A DNA stretch of 64,000 bases from VRUE01 sp963714155 (GTDB lineage: Bacteria; Actinomycetota; Thermoleophilia; Solirubrobacterales; 70-9). The notes beneath the pieces are model-generated. The model searched no databases and was not told the origin of the DNA. It saw nothing but the letters and a program-made list of their open reading frames with translations. The position numbers and the translations under genes are program-made. Position 1 is the stretch's first letter, and each line of letters opens with the position of its first letter. The DNA is taken from contig OY970236.1 in the NCBI GenBank assembly GCA_963714155.1, forward strand, positions 2,046,001 through 2,110,000. Direction: 5' to 3'. Positions 1-8,407 of the stretch are shown piece after piece.

Positions 1-203
1 CGCGCGTCACGGCCGAAGGGGCTGTGCGGCGAGAGGAAGCGGTCGGAGAGCTGCTCGAACTCGTCGGTCGTGTGGACCCAGACGCAGGGGTCGAAGCCCT
101 TTGACAGAACAATCCCGTCGGAAAGGGCAGCCCTGAACCTGGAGGGAACCGTGAGGCGATCCTTTGAATCGAGACTGTGCTCGTAGAGGCCCCGAAATGC
201 CAC
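1..203 (-). CDS. mraZ: MraZ, transcriptional repressor of the division and cell wall cluster (partial, 3' end outside window)
   Basis: The minus strand from a GTG at 203 reads VAFRGLYEHSLDSKDRLTVP and continues with FRAALSDGIVLSKGFDPCVW, the typical MraZ N-terminus (an FxGxYxHxLDxKGRLxxP-like motif). MraZ is an AbrB-fold DNA-binding protein that sits first in the dcw cluster and represses it. An AAAGGA ribosome binding site precedes the GTG. The frame stays open to position 1, so only about 68 residues are visible; rsmH (mraW), ftsL and the rest of the cluster should lie beyond the left edge. The family is recognised by motif; the 3' context is inference. Confidence 0.92.
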   Translation of the reverse strand, partial: MAFRGLYEHSLDSKDRLTVPSRFRAALSDGIVLSKGFDPCVWVHTTDEFEQLSDRFLSPHSPFGRDA

Positions 204-252
204 CGCGGGTTCCTTTCTGTGCGAGCGCTGCGCGTGGACCAGGAAAAGAGTT

Positions 253-297
253 AGGACCGGAGTGATGAGGTGGGAGGAACCTCACCACCCCGGTCCT
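253..297 (-). ncRNA. Long hairpin in the mraZ 5' leader
   Basis: The arms 253-270 and 280-297 pair over 18 positions with a 9-nt loop. The two non-Watson-Crick positions (261/289 and 265/285) are A-C on the plus strand but become U-G wobbles in the minus-strand transcript, so the helix is complete only in the mraZ mRNA. The loop reads UUCCUCCCA in that RNA, and its first five bases are complementary to AGGAA of the mraZ ribosome binding site at 210-214. A conserved actinobacterial mraW RNA motif is known upstream of this cluster; whether this hairpin belongs to it I cannot test here. Confidence 0.6.
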
Positions 298-316
298 GGG
301 CTTCAACTCGAGCGGC

Positions 317-356
317 ACAGTACCCCACTTTCTCCCACTTTGCAACACGACCCCAC
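317..356 (-). promoter_or_regulatory. mraZ promoter with MraZ-box operator in the spacer
   Basis: On the minus strand TTGCAA (340-345) and TACTGT (317-322) are separated by exactly 17 bp. The spacer holds two direct repeats AAGTGGGAGA/AAGTGGGGTA at 10-bp period, and a further GTGGGG lies at 351-356 upstream of the -35. Repeats of TGGGN or AAAGTG type at this period are the known operators of MraZ, so this is very likely autoregulation of the dcw cluster. Confidence 0.72.
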
Positions 357-395
357 AATGCAAGCCCATTTGCAACCCTGCGTTAGGTTGCCGCC

Positions 396-1271
396 ATGAG
401 CGAAGAGCAGACTGCGACGACGACACAGGCGGACGCCGAGGCCTTGCCCGACGACGCCAACGACCTGCGCAGCGCCCACTTCCGGGAGCTGCTGGGTAAG
501 CCCTCGACCTGGGTCGCGACGATGGTCTTCGTCATCGCCGCCGGCATCGCCGGCGCCAGCTTCCTCAGCGCGACGATCGGCGCGATCGCCTTCGTCGCCG
601 CGCTGGTCCTCTCCTTGCTGATCGTCTTCGCGATCGCCGACCAGCGCTCCGAAGCCGACTTCTTCGCGGTCTACGCCAGCCAGCGCGGCATGTCCGTCTC
701 CGGCCGCGGCCCGCTGCCGCCGGCGACCCCACTGCTGCGCAAAGGCGACGACCGCTACGCCGAGCACGCCTTCGCCGGGCCGCTGGCCGATGGCGTCGAC
801 GGCGTCCTCGCCCTCTACACATACGAGGACGAGAGCACCGATAGCGAGGGCAACCGCCAGACCAACTACTACCGCTACACCGTCGGCCTGGTCGCCGTGC
901 CCGAGTGCGCCGCCCTAGTCCCCGAGCTCTACTGCCGGCGCAAGTCCGGCCTGCGCTCGCTGGAGAAGCTCGAGGACGCCTTCCGCTCGACCGAGCGGGT
1001 GACGCTGGAGAGCGAGGCCCTGGCCGAGCGCTACGAGATCTTCGCCGGCAAAGAGCAGGACCAGGTCTGGCTGCGCCGGCTCTTCTCCCCCACCTTCATC
1101 GTCTGGCTCGGCGAGGAAGCACCGAAGAAGTTCGCCTTCGAGCTGGTCGGCGGCACCCTCTGCTGCTACGTCAGCGGCCATAAGAAGAAGGCTGCCGAGC
1201 TCGACACCGTGCGCGACGTCGCGACAACGGTCGCTCGCCGCCTGCGCGAGGAGTCGCAGCAGAGCGCCTAG
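396..1271 (+). CDS. Membrane protein of unknown function with two adjacent N-terminal helices
   Basis: A 291-residue protein. After a polar N-terminus there are two hydrophobic segments at about residues 41-60 and 63-82, then a roughly 200-residue soluble part. This resembles the general plan of DUF3137-like membrane proteins, but I do not recognise a family with confidence. The soluble part contains YTVGLVAVPE and repeated aromatic strands, suggesting a beta-rich domain. There is no ribosome binding site in front of the ATG; TAGGTT at 384-389 could be a -10 for a leaderless transcript. It is divergent from mraZ, sharing a 190-bp control region. Confidence 0.75.
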   Translation: MSEEQTATTTQADAEALPDDANDLRSAHFRELLGKPSTWVATMVFVIAAGIAGASFLSATIGAIAFVAALVLSLLIVFAIADQRSEADFFAVYASQRGMSVSGRGPLPPATPLLRKGDDRYAEHAFAGPLADGVDGVLALYTYEDESTDSEGNRQTNYYRYTVGLVAVPECAALVPELYCRRKSGLRSLEKLEDAFRSTERVTLESEALAERYEIFAGKEQDQVWLRRLFSPTFIVWLGEEAPKKFAFELVGGTLCCYVSGHKKKAAELDTVRDVATTVARRLREESQQSA

Positions 1272-1336
1272 CGCCCCGCCACGACTGCCTCTACGCCTAC
1301 GGCCAGATTGCCTGGCGTCAGTAATTCGCCTTCGAG

Positions 1337-4300
1337 CTACTCCAGCGCCTCAAAGCCCCATGCCGAGCCGTTGAACGACCAGCGGAACGGCCATGCTGCA
1401 GAATCGAAATAAAAGACTTCACGTTTGTTCGTGCCAGTGGCGATCGCCGATGGATTGCCGCCTACGGCGCTGTAGTAGCCCCAATCCTCCTGGCCGTAGC
1501 TTGCGCCCTGAAACCACCAGTCCTTGAGCTGGCCGTTGGACGCTTTGAAATAGACGAAGCGCTTGCCTTCGGGGCCGAGGAAGGCAGATGGATCGCCGCC
1601 CAGGGCGTCGATGTAACCCCATTCCTCCTGACCGTAGTTGGCGCCTTGAAACCACCAGTCCTGGAGCTGGCCGTTGGCCGCCTTGAAGTAGACGAAACGC
1701 TTGCCTTCGGGGCCGAGGAAGGCCGAGGGGTCTCCGCCCAGTGCGTTCGGGTAACCCCATTCCTCCTGGCCGTAGTTGGTGCCTTGGAACCACCAGTCTT
1801 TGAGCTGGCCGTTGGCTGCTTTGAAGTAGACAAAGCGCTTGCCTTCGGGGCCGAGGAAGGCCGATGGATCGCCGCCCAGGGCGTTGGCACCGCCCCATTC
1901 CTCCTGGCCGTAGTTGGTGCCTTGGAACCACCAGTCCTTGAGCTGGCCGTTGGCTGCTTTGAAGTAGACGAAGCGCTTGCCTTCGGGGCCGAGGAAGGCC
2001 GACGGATCGCCGCCCAGGGCGTTGGCACCGCCCCATTCCTCCTGGCCGTAGCTTGCACCCTGAAACCACCAGTCCTTGAGCTGGCCGTTGGCCGCCTTGA
2101 AGTAGACGAAAATCTTGCCTTCGGAGCCGAGGAAGGCAGATGGATCCCCGCCCAGGGCGTTGGCGGCGCCCCATTCCCTGTGTTTCCACAGGGAGCCGGA
2201 CTGATACCACTCCTGCAGCTGATTGTTGGGCGCCCGGTAGTAGACATGTGTGGCTCCGGCCGAATCCACCACCGCGGCGGGAGTGGGAACAAAATTGACA
2301 GGCGGCGATGAAATCTGCTCAAAGCCCCATGCCGAGCCGTTGAATGTCCAGTGGAACGGCCGTGACTCAGAATCGAAATAAAAGACTTCACGTTTGTTCG
2401 TGCCGGTGGCAATCGCCGATGGATTGCCGCCTACGGCGTTGGCGACGCCCCATTCCTCCTGGCCGTAGTTGGTGCCCTGAAACCACCAGTCCCTGAGCTG
2501 GCCGTTGGACGTCTTGAAGTAGACGAAGCGCTTGCCTTCAGGACCCAGGAAAGCAGACGGGTCGCCGCCCAGGGCGTTGGTGTAACCCCATTCCTCCTGG
2601 CCGTAGTTGGTGCCTTGGAACCACCAGTCCCTGAGCTGGCCGTTGGCCGTCTTGAAGTAGACGAAGCGCTTGCCTTCGAGACCTAGGAAGGCAGACGGAT
2701 CGCCGCCCAGGGCGTTGGCGCCGCCCCATTCCTCCTGGCCGTAGTTGGCACCCTGAAACCACCAGTCCTTGAGCTGGCCGTTGGCCGCCTTGAAGTAGAC
2801 AAAACGCTTGCCTTCGGGACCGAGGAAGGCCGAGGGGTCGCCGCCCAGTGCGTTCGGGTAACCCCATTCCTCCAGGCCGTAGTTGGTGCCTTGGAACCAC
2901 CAGTCTTTGAGCTGGCCGTTGGAGGCCTTGAAGTAGACGAAACGCTTGCCTTCGGGGCCGAGGAAGGCCGAGGGGTCGCCGCCTAGTGCGTTGGCGGCGC
3001 CCCATTCCTCCTGGCCGTAGTTGGTGCCTTGGAACCACCAATCTTTGAGCTGGCCGTTGGAGGCCTTGAAGTAGACGAAGATCTTGCCTTCGGGGCCGAG
3101 GAAGGCCGACGGATCGCCGCCCAGTGCGTTGACGGCGCCCCATTCCCTGTGTTTCCACAGAGAGCCGGACTGATACCACTCCTGCAGCTGGCCGCCCGGG
3201 CCTTTGTAGTACATGTGCGTTCGTCCACTGGAGTCAACTACCGTAGCCGGCGTCGGAGGAGGCGGTTTGGCTTCCACCGGCCACACGGGCGCTCCCGTCT
3301 CTTTCTGGAAGGCAAACCAGGACTGACGGTATTTGCCGTCGATATCGCGCAGGCCACACGAGTAAGCCCAGTGCGGGGTGGGGTAATCTCGGATGTTGTA
3401 CCAAACCGCCGCAATGATGTTCTTGTTGCTGGCTTCGTTCTTAATCCAGTCAAAGCTTTCCGTCAGCAGACGCGCCTGCTCAGCTTCGTCTTTTACCTGG
3501 GGGAAGTTTTTATCGCCAAAGTCATTCATTGGCCAGCCCAGCTCGCCAATCCACAGCGATCTGCTGGGTCCCCATTTAAATGTATTCAAGTATTCACGAA
3601 CATTGCTGATCTTGCTTGTGACCCCGTTGATGTTTTTGTCGCCGTTGGTGTGAGCCGGGTCAAAGTCATAGGGGTGTATGGCGAGGCTGGCGTAGGAGCT
3701 GTAGAGGTTGGGCACGGTATAGGCCTCATAGATGAATTCTCCAAAGCCCATTCCGTAGGGAAAGGCCAGGCCCCCGAAGATGACGTTCGAGGAGCTTGAC
3801 TGAGCGTGCACTGCGGCGGAGGTATGAATCAGGAATTCGGCGTACTTGGTCGGTTGAACGCAGTTGTTGAAGCTGCCATCAGTTCTTTTGAAGATTTTCC
3901 AGCCACCGCTTTTGCACTGAGCTTCGCTTAGCTGTGGATTATTGTCTGGCAGGTTGGGCTCGTTGGCGACCTCCCAGCTGGTCGCCGGCAACGGGTTCGA
4001 CTTGCCGGCCCAGAAATCACCGCCGGGGCCGTAACGTTTAACAGCAGCTTTCACCCAGTCGTCCCATTCATTCCAGCGTGAATCTCCGGGGCCAATGAAG
4101 CGCGCTCCCAAGCTTAGCCCCGGGGAGATGGTGATTCCGTTTTCCCAAGCCTTTTGGAAGACCGGATCAAAGGCACTCCAGTTGGTGCCTTTATTGGTGT
4201 CGGTCAGCGGCATCCCGAAGTGGTAGATGGTTGCTCCGGAGCGTTTGATGACGTCCATTTCGGAGCTATCCCGACCCATGTCACCGCTCCACATCATCCC

Positions 4301-4453
4301 GAAGGTGATCGCGGAGGCTCCCGTCGGGGCGGCCGCAAACAGAACAGTGGCAGTCAAAAGGAGGCCAAAGAGCAGCGACAGGCGCTGCAGGGCCCGGGGG
4401 CGATTTCTCCCTGGCACTGGGCGCTCTCCTAGCTCGGTCTGATTCGTGGTCAC
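1337..4453 (-). CDS. Secreted clan-A glycoside hydrolase fused to two seven-bladed beta-propellers
   Basis: I place the start at GTG 4453, which has AAGGAG six bases upstream, rather than the ATG at 4501 that overlaps the preceding stop codon. A basic N-terminus and hydrophobic stretch ending ASA form a signal peptide. A TIM-barrel hydrolase follows (about residues 50-380), with WEVANEPNL (candidate acid/base Glu165) and WIGELGWP (candidate nucleophile Glu304), as in GH5/GH39-like clan-A enzymes. The rest is fourteen repeats of about 46 residues carrying GGDPSAFLGPEG, FVYFK and DWWFQG. They form two blocks of seven; each block opens with a PTPA..VVDS variant and closes with a KREVFYFDS variant, which suggests two closed seven-bladed propellers, probably carbohydrate-binding. 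The substrate is unknown. It lies just downstream of the RTX protein and is probably co-transcribed. Confidence 0.82.
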   Translation of the reverse strand: MTTNQTELGERPVPGRNRPRALQRLSLLFGLLLTATVLFAAAPTGASAITFGMMWSGDMGRDSSEMDVIKRSGATIYHFGMPLTDTNKGTNWSAFDPVFQKAWENGITISPGLSLGARFIGPGDSRWNEWDDWVKAAVKRYGPGGDFWAGKSNPLPATSWEVANEPNLPDNNPQLSEAQCKSGGWKIFKRTDGSFNNCVQPTKYAEFLIHTSAAVHAQSSSSNVIFGGLAFPYGMGFGEFIYEAYTVPNLYSSYASLAIHPYDFDPAHTNGDKNINGVTSKISNVREYLNTFKWGPSRSLWIGELGWPMNDFGDKNFPQVKDEAEQARLLTESFDWIKNEASNKNIIAAVWYNIRDYPTPHWAYSCGLRDIDGKYRQSWFAFQKETGAPVWPVEAKPPPPTPATVVDSSGRTHMYYKGPGGQLQEWYQSGSLWKHREWGAVNALGGDPSAFLGPEGKIFVYFKASNGQLKDWWFQGTNYGQEEWGAANALGGDPSAFLGPEGKRFVYFKASNGQLKDWWFQGTNYGLEEWGYPNALGGDPSAFLGPEGKRFVYFKAANGQLKDWWFQGANYGQEEWGGANALGGDPSAFLGLEGKRFVYFKTANGQLRDWWFQGTNYGQEEWGYTNALGGDPSAFLGPEGKRFVYFKTSNGQLRDWWFQGTNYGQEEWGVANAVGGNPSAIATGTNKREVFYFDSESRPFHWTFNGSAWGFEQISSPPVNFVPTPAAVVDSAGATHVYYRAPNNQLQEWYQSGSLWKHREWGAANALGGDPSAFLGSEGKIFVYFKAANGQLKDWWFQGASYGQEEWGGANALGGDPSAFLGPEGKRFVYFKAANGQLKDWWFQGTNYGQEEWGGANALGGDPSAFLGPEGKRFVYFKAANGQLKDWWFQGTNYGQEEWGYPNALGGDPSAFLGPEGKRFVYFKAANGQLQDWWFQGANYGQEEWGYIDALGGDPSAFLGPEGKRFVYFKASNGQLKDWWFQGASYGQEDWGYYSAVGGNPSAIATGTNKREVFYFDSAAWPFRWSFNGSAWGFEALE
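1400..3250 (-). repeat. Tandem 138-bp coding repeats encoding propeller blades
   Basis: The unit recurs every 138 bp (46 codons) with very high nucleotide identity, for example the segment coding FLGPEGKRFVYFK. Two arrays of seven blades are separated by a short linker at about 2280-2330. Near-identity at synonymous positions between and within blocks implies recent duplication or gene conversion. Confidence 0.85.
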
Positions 4454-4497
4454 CTGGTTCTCCTTGCCTTTCATTGGATTCGCTGAAGTCGCTGGGT

Positions 4498-6582
4498 TCA
4501 TGGGTTACAGCTATTGAATTTGTCGCTGGCGTCGAGGACGCAGCTGTCGGTGCCTTCGCCGCCGCCGCCGACCTCGGCGGTTTCGTCTTGGGCTTCGATT
4601 CGGTCAGCACCGGCGCGGCCGTAGATTTCGTCTTTGCCGAGGCGGCCCAGCAGGTTGTTGCCGGCGCCATCGCCGTAGAGCTGGTCGTTGCCGCTGCTGC
4701 CCTCGAGGTCATCGATGTTGGCGAGGGTTGACGCGGCGCCGGAACTGCAGGCCGGGGTCGAACCGGACCAGGTGTTCCCCGCTTTGCCTTTTTCGAGGTC
4801 GGCCACGATTCCCGGCAGGCCCAGCGGAAGCTTGGCCCACGAGGTGCTGTTGACGGCGGCGCCATCGCCTTCGCCGGATGCCGCTCCCTGCAGGGTGTCC
4901 CCTTCGCAGTTGGCGGCCGAGAGCAAGAGGTCGTTGCCGAGCCCGCCCTGCAGGCTGTCGGCCCCTTCGTTGTTGATCAGCGCGTCGTCATAGCTGCCGG
5001 CGCTGAGGGTGTCGTTGCCGTTCCCGTTGCCGTCGACAAGCATGTCTTCGGTGCCGTTGGCGGCCGTGAGTTCGTCATTTCCTTCGCCGCCGAGCAAGAT
5101 GGGCGTGGTGGTCTCAGGGAACCCCGCCAGCGTCAAAGCGTCGTTGCCCGCCATGCCACCCAAGGTGATCGCATCGAGCGGCCTGGGCAGCGTGCATTTG
5201 ACTTTCGTCGCTTCGTAGGCGCAAAAGGCAGAGGCGGCGTCGCCGCTGACGTCGAAGCTGGCGGACACGCCTTCGGTGGTGAAGGTGACGTAGCCGGTCC
5301 CGGCTTCGAGGCTGTAAGTCGCTTTGACCCGGTCCGCACCGGTACTGCCGGCGAGGAATAACTCAACCCAGTTCAGGGCTTCCGGCAGGTTAGTCGCCAT
5401 GTAGCCAACGCTGATCTTGCCGCGATCGCGCTGAACCACGCTTTCGGCGGCGCCGCTGCAGTCGGCGGTGGTCTCGGCGATGCAGTTGTCCGCCCCACCC
5501 TGCCCATTGACCGTGTCGGTTCCTTCTTCACCGGTCAGGTAGTCGCCATCGGGGCCGCCGTAGACGGTGTCGTTCCCCCCCTTGCCGTAGATCGCGTCGG
5601 TGCCGCCACCTCCGTCGATCTGGTTAGCGCCGCTCGAGCCGACGATCACGTCGGCAAAAGGCGAGCCGATCACGTTCTCGAAGCCGCTGACGTTGAGGTT
5701 GTCGAGGCCGCCGCCGTAACGGGCATCGTTGTCACAGGCCTCGAATTCGCCTTCGCAAGCCGTGCCGTCGAGGTGTACGTTCACGCCTCGTTCTTCACTA
5801 TTGCTGTCGGCGGGGAAGCCCGACGGGCCAACGGCCCCGTGGAATCCAGGCGTGACGGCGGTGGCAAAGCTGAGCGTGTCAGTGCCGCTCGGCCCCGTGT
5901 CTTCGATTGTGTCGATCGTGCCGTCGCCGCGAATGAGGTCGCTTTCCTGGTTGCCGTTGAGCGTGTCCGTGCCAAGGCCGCCGGAGAGCAGATCGTTTCC
6001 TGCTCCTCCCGAGATCAGGCTCTCGTCCCCGACTCCGCCGAAGAGTTCGTCGTTGCCGGCATTCCCGTAGACGACGTCGTTGCCGCGCTGGCCGAAGACT
6101 TTGTCGTTGCCGCTGCTGCCGATCAGTTCCTGGCTGCCGTCGCCGCCGTAGCAAGATTTCCCTGCTTCGCATTTCTTTTCGGTGATGCTGGCGGTGGCCA
6201 TGGCACCCGGCCCTCGTCGAGCCAGGGGCGTGTACTGCGGCGCTGCCTGGAGCGCCGCGGCTTCCGGCAGTTCTCCGTGGATGACATCGTCTCCTGCGCC
6301 CGCTTCCACCACCTCGACATCAGGATTCGCGTAAATGACGTCGTTGCCGTCGCCACCGACTACTTCCGTAGTGAGGGGCGACGTGACAACGATCAGGTCC
6401 GCGCAGGCGCTGCCGCGGACGGTCGTGCCGTCTGCGCTGGTCGTCGTAAGCGCGTTTGCCGTCGAGCGGCTATTCGCGCACGGCGATGCCGCATTGGCAT
6501 CGCTAATCGAGACACTGACTAGTACCGCAAGCGCAGCTAGAAATACCGCAGCCGCGGTGTTCACACGCCCCCTGCTGTGCAA
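4498..6582 (-). CDS. Secreted RTX-type calcium-binding repeat protein
   Basis: The 694-residue product starts with a signal peptide (hydrophobic segment at residues 12-29, cleavage probably after DANA). It contains many nonapeptides of the GGxGxDxxx type, such as GGDGNDVIY, GSSGNDKVFG and GGPDGDYL, which form calcium-binding parallel beta-rolls in hemolysin-type proteins. Repeats occur in three groups (about residues 75-240, 300-370 and 500-690) separated by non-repeat segments. No catalytic domain is visible. A role in adhesion or as an S-layer-like protein is inference. The stop codon is 44 bp before the chosen start of the downstream hydrolase. Confidence 0.8.
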   Translation of the reverse strand: MHSRGRVNTAAAVFLAALAVLVSVSISDANAASPCANSRSTANALTTTSADGTTVRGSACADLIVVTSPLTTEVVGGDGNDVIYANPDVEVVEAGAGDDVIHGELPEAAALQAAPQYTPLARRGPGAMATASITEKKCEAGKSCYGGDGSQELIGSSGNDKVFGQRGNDVVYGNAGNDELFGGVGDESLISGGAGNDLLSGGLGTDTLNGNQESDLIRGDGTIDTIEDTGPSGTDTLSFATAVTPGFHGAVGPSGFPADSNSEERGVNVHLDGTACEGEFEACDNDARYGGGLDNLNVSGFENVIGSPFADVIVGSSGANQIDGGGGTDAIYGKGGNDTVYGGPDGDYLTGEEGTDTVNGQGGADNCIAETTADCSGAAESVVQRDRGKISVGYMATNLPEALNWVELFLAGSTGADRVKATYSLEAGTGYVTFTTEGVSASFDVSGDAASAFCAYEATKVKCTLPRPLDAITLGGMAGNDALTLAGFPETTTPILLGGEGNDELTAANGTEDMLVDGNGNGNDTLSAGSYDDALINNEGADSLQGGLGNDLLLSAANCEGDTLQGAASGEGDGAAVNSTSWAKLPLGLPGIVADLEKGKAGNTWSGSTPACSSGAASTLANIDDLEGSSGNDQLYGDGAGNNLLGRLGKDEIYGRAGADRIEAQDETAEVGGGGEGTDSCVLDASDKFNSCNP

Positions 6583-6714
6583 TCTCCCTCTCCCTGTTGT
6601 GGCGTCCGACCGTCGGACAACCGCGCGTCAGCTAATCACCGAAATCAAGGCTGAGGCTTCGCCAATTTGGTGCTCCACACATCTTTGGCTGCACCATTTT
6701 GTTGCACCAAAGCT
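6583..6714 (-). promoter_or_regulatory. AT-rich control region with dyads upstream of the RTX gene
   Basis: A perfect 15-bp dyad GTCCGACCGTCGGAC lies at 6604-6618, 22 bp before the ATG, and looks like a repressor operator. A second inverted repeat pairs TTTGGTGC (6666-6673) with GCACCAAA (6704-6711) next to the tadC stop codon. The low GC content and position support a separate promoter for the RTX-hydrolase pair. Confidence 0.5.
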
Positions 6715-7533
6715 TTAAAAGCCGCTGAGTAGAACATCTGCGTTTGCAATCAAAGCGGCAATGATCATCAGTAGTACCGAAGGCACTAGGACCAAGGCGA
6801 CGACCAGTTGGATCTTCGGCGCCGCCCGCGCCGCGTGCTCCTCCACCGCCCGACGCTGGTCATTGCGCAGCGCGCTCGACTGGCGGCGCAGTTGCTCGGC
6901 CAGTGGCGAGCCGTAGCGACGCGAGCGCTCGATTGCCGCGCAGAGGGTGGCAATCTCGCTACCGGAAACCCGGCTGCGCAGCGAGGTTAGGGCCCCTGTG
7001 AGTGGGCGACCGCAGGAAAGCTCGGCAACTGTCATGCGCAACTCCTCGGCGAGCGGGCCGTCACTGCCGCGGGCCAACTCGGCAAAGCCGGCGGCCGGGC
7101 CGCGCCCAGCTGCGGCAGCAACAGCGAGCAGGTCACAGGCATCAGGCAGAGCTCCAAGCAGCCGGCGCCGGCGAAGCCGGGCCTGGCGCTCAAGCAGCGC
7201 ATCGGGGGCGAGGAAGCCGGCGACCGGCAGGCCAATCGCGACCAGCAGGGACAAGCGCCCGGGTGCGATGGGTGCCGCCGCGAGTGCCACCATGCCTCCG
7301 AGGGCGACGCCAGCGAACTTGCCGAGCAGCACCGCGGCCAGCGGCAGCCGTACCTCGAGACCCGACCTGGCGATGCGATCGGGAAGGCCGAGGCGAAGCG
7401 CGGTCGCCGCGACCCGGCCGCCGCCGCGTGCCAGACGGGCACCCAGGATCGACGCGCCGGAGCCGAGGAGCTCGCGCAGTCCGGCCCAGGCAAGCAGGAC
7501 GGCCAGGGCGACGAGAGCTCCGGCAGCGCTCAT
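6715..7533 (-). CDS. tadC: TadC-like Tad/Flp secretion inner-membrane platform protein
   Basis: Start at ATG 7533 (MSAAGALVALAVLLAWAGLR), 19 bp after the tadB stop codon; the longer open frame upstream is antisense noise over tadB. The 272-residue protein has an N-terminal membrane segment, a T2SSF-type cytoplasmic domain with LPDACDLLAVAAAAGRGPAA, and paired C-terminal membrane helices ending ALIANADVLLSGF. TadB and TadC form the platform that couples the TadA ATPase to assembly of thin pili or to secretion. It is the last gene of the operon. Confidence 0.82.
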   Translation of the reverse strand: MSAAGALVALAVLLAWAGLRELLGSGASILGARLARGGGRVAATALRLGLPDRIARSGLEVRLPLAAVLLGKFAGVALGGMVALAAAPIAPGRLSLLVAIGLPVAGFLAPDALLERQARLRRRRLLGALPDACDLLAVAAAAGRGPAAGFAELARGSDGPLAEELRMTVAELSCGRPLTGALTSLRSRVSGSEIATLCAAIERSRRYGSPLAEQLRRQSSALRNDQRRAVEEHAARAAPKIQLVVALVLVPSVLLMIIAALIANADVLLSGF

Positions 7534-7552
7534 CTGCCGGCCGGCCCCAGGC

Positions 7553-8407
7553 TCACTCAACCACCTGCGCAAGGCGTCGGATCGCGAAGAACCCGCCAAG
7601 TTGGAGAAGCGCGGCGAAGGCAAGCAGCATTGCCGAGGCGGGCGACCCCAAGACCTTGCCGAGGAACCCTGGCTGCAGCAGCTCGGCGAAGAGGGCGCCG
7701 CCGGTTGGCATCGCAACCACGAGCAGGCCGGTGAAGCGCGCCTGCGACGTCGCCGCCTTGGCGTCTTCGGCGACCCGGTCCTGCTCCGCCGCTCCCTCGG
7801 CAAAGCGCCGCAGCAAGCCGGCCAGGTCGCCACCCGCAAGCTGCTGGCTGAGCAGCGCCGCGGCGAGTGCGTCAACCCGTGCCGAGCGCATCCGTTGGCG
7901 CCAGGCCGCGACCGCGGCGGCGGTCGGCGCACCGAGGTCCAGCTCCGCCCCAAGCCGCACGAGCTCGACCGCTGCCGGCCCATCGAGCGAGGAGGCGGCA
8001 GCGGGTAGCGAGGCCCGCAAGGAGCGCCCAGCCGAGAGCGAATCGGCGACGGCAAGAGCGACATCTGGCAGTGCTCGCTCAACCGCACGGCGATAGCGCC
8101 GCCGCCGCCGCGCGAGCGCCCAGGCCGCGAGAGCCGGGCCGGCAACCGCGAGCGGCAGCGCCAGCGACAGGCCGCCGACGAACCAACCACCGGCCACCGC
8201 CGCGGCGCTGCCGAGGACAGCGAGACGGCGGCGCTCCGGAATCGAAGGCGAGTAGCCCTCGCGCCCGGCCCGCTGTAGCGGCTCCAGCGCCCGGCGCAGC
8301 CAGCTGGCCAGCGCGGGACTGGCGAGCACGGCCTCGCGCACGGCGACGGCGAGCAGCCCGCCGGCGGCCGCGCCGACCAAGGGCACCGCTGCCGAGCTGC
8401 CACTCAC
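7553..8407 (-). CDS. tadB: TadB-like Tad/Flp secretion inner-membrane platform protein
   Basis: 284 residues, beginning ATG at 8407 and overlapping the tadA stop codon by ATGA. It has membrane segments at about residues 8-25, 65-100 and near the C-terminus (about 222-280). The T2SSF domain carries ALPDVALAVADSLSAGRSLR followed by a second helical half. With TadC it is the expected polytopic platform for a type IVc pilus machine. Assignment rests on the family pattern and on order next to TadA. Confidence 0.84.
   Translation of the reverse strand: MSGSSAAVPLVGAAAGGLLAVAVREAVLASPALASWLRRALEPLQRAGREGYSPSIPERRRLAVLGSAAAVAGGWFVGGLSLALPLAVAGPALAAWALARRRRRYRRAVERALPDVALAVADSLSAGRSLRASLPAAASSLDGPAAVELVRLGAELDLGAPTAAAVAAWRQRMRSARVDALAAALLSQQLAGGDLAGLLRRFAEGAAEQDRVAEDAKAATSQARFTGLLVVAMPTGGALFAELLQPGFLGKVLGSPASAMLLAFAALLQLGGFFAIRRLAQVVE

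Noticed and set aside
1400..3250. 138-bp repeats considered as a CRISPR array or satellite
   Set aside because: Units keep the reading frame of the secreted hydrolase and encode propeller blades.
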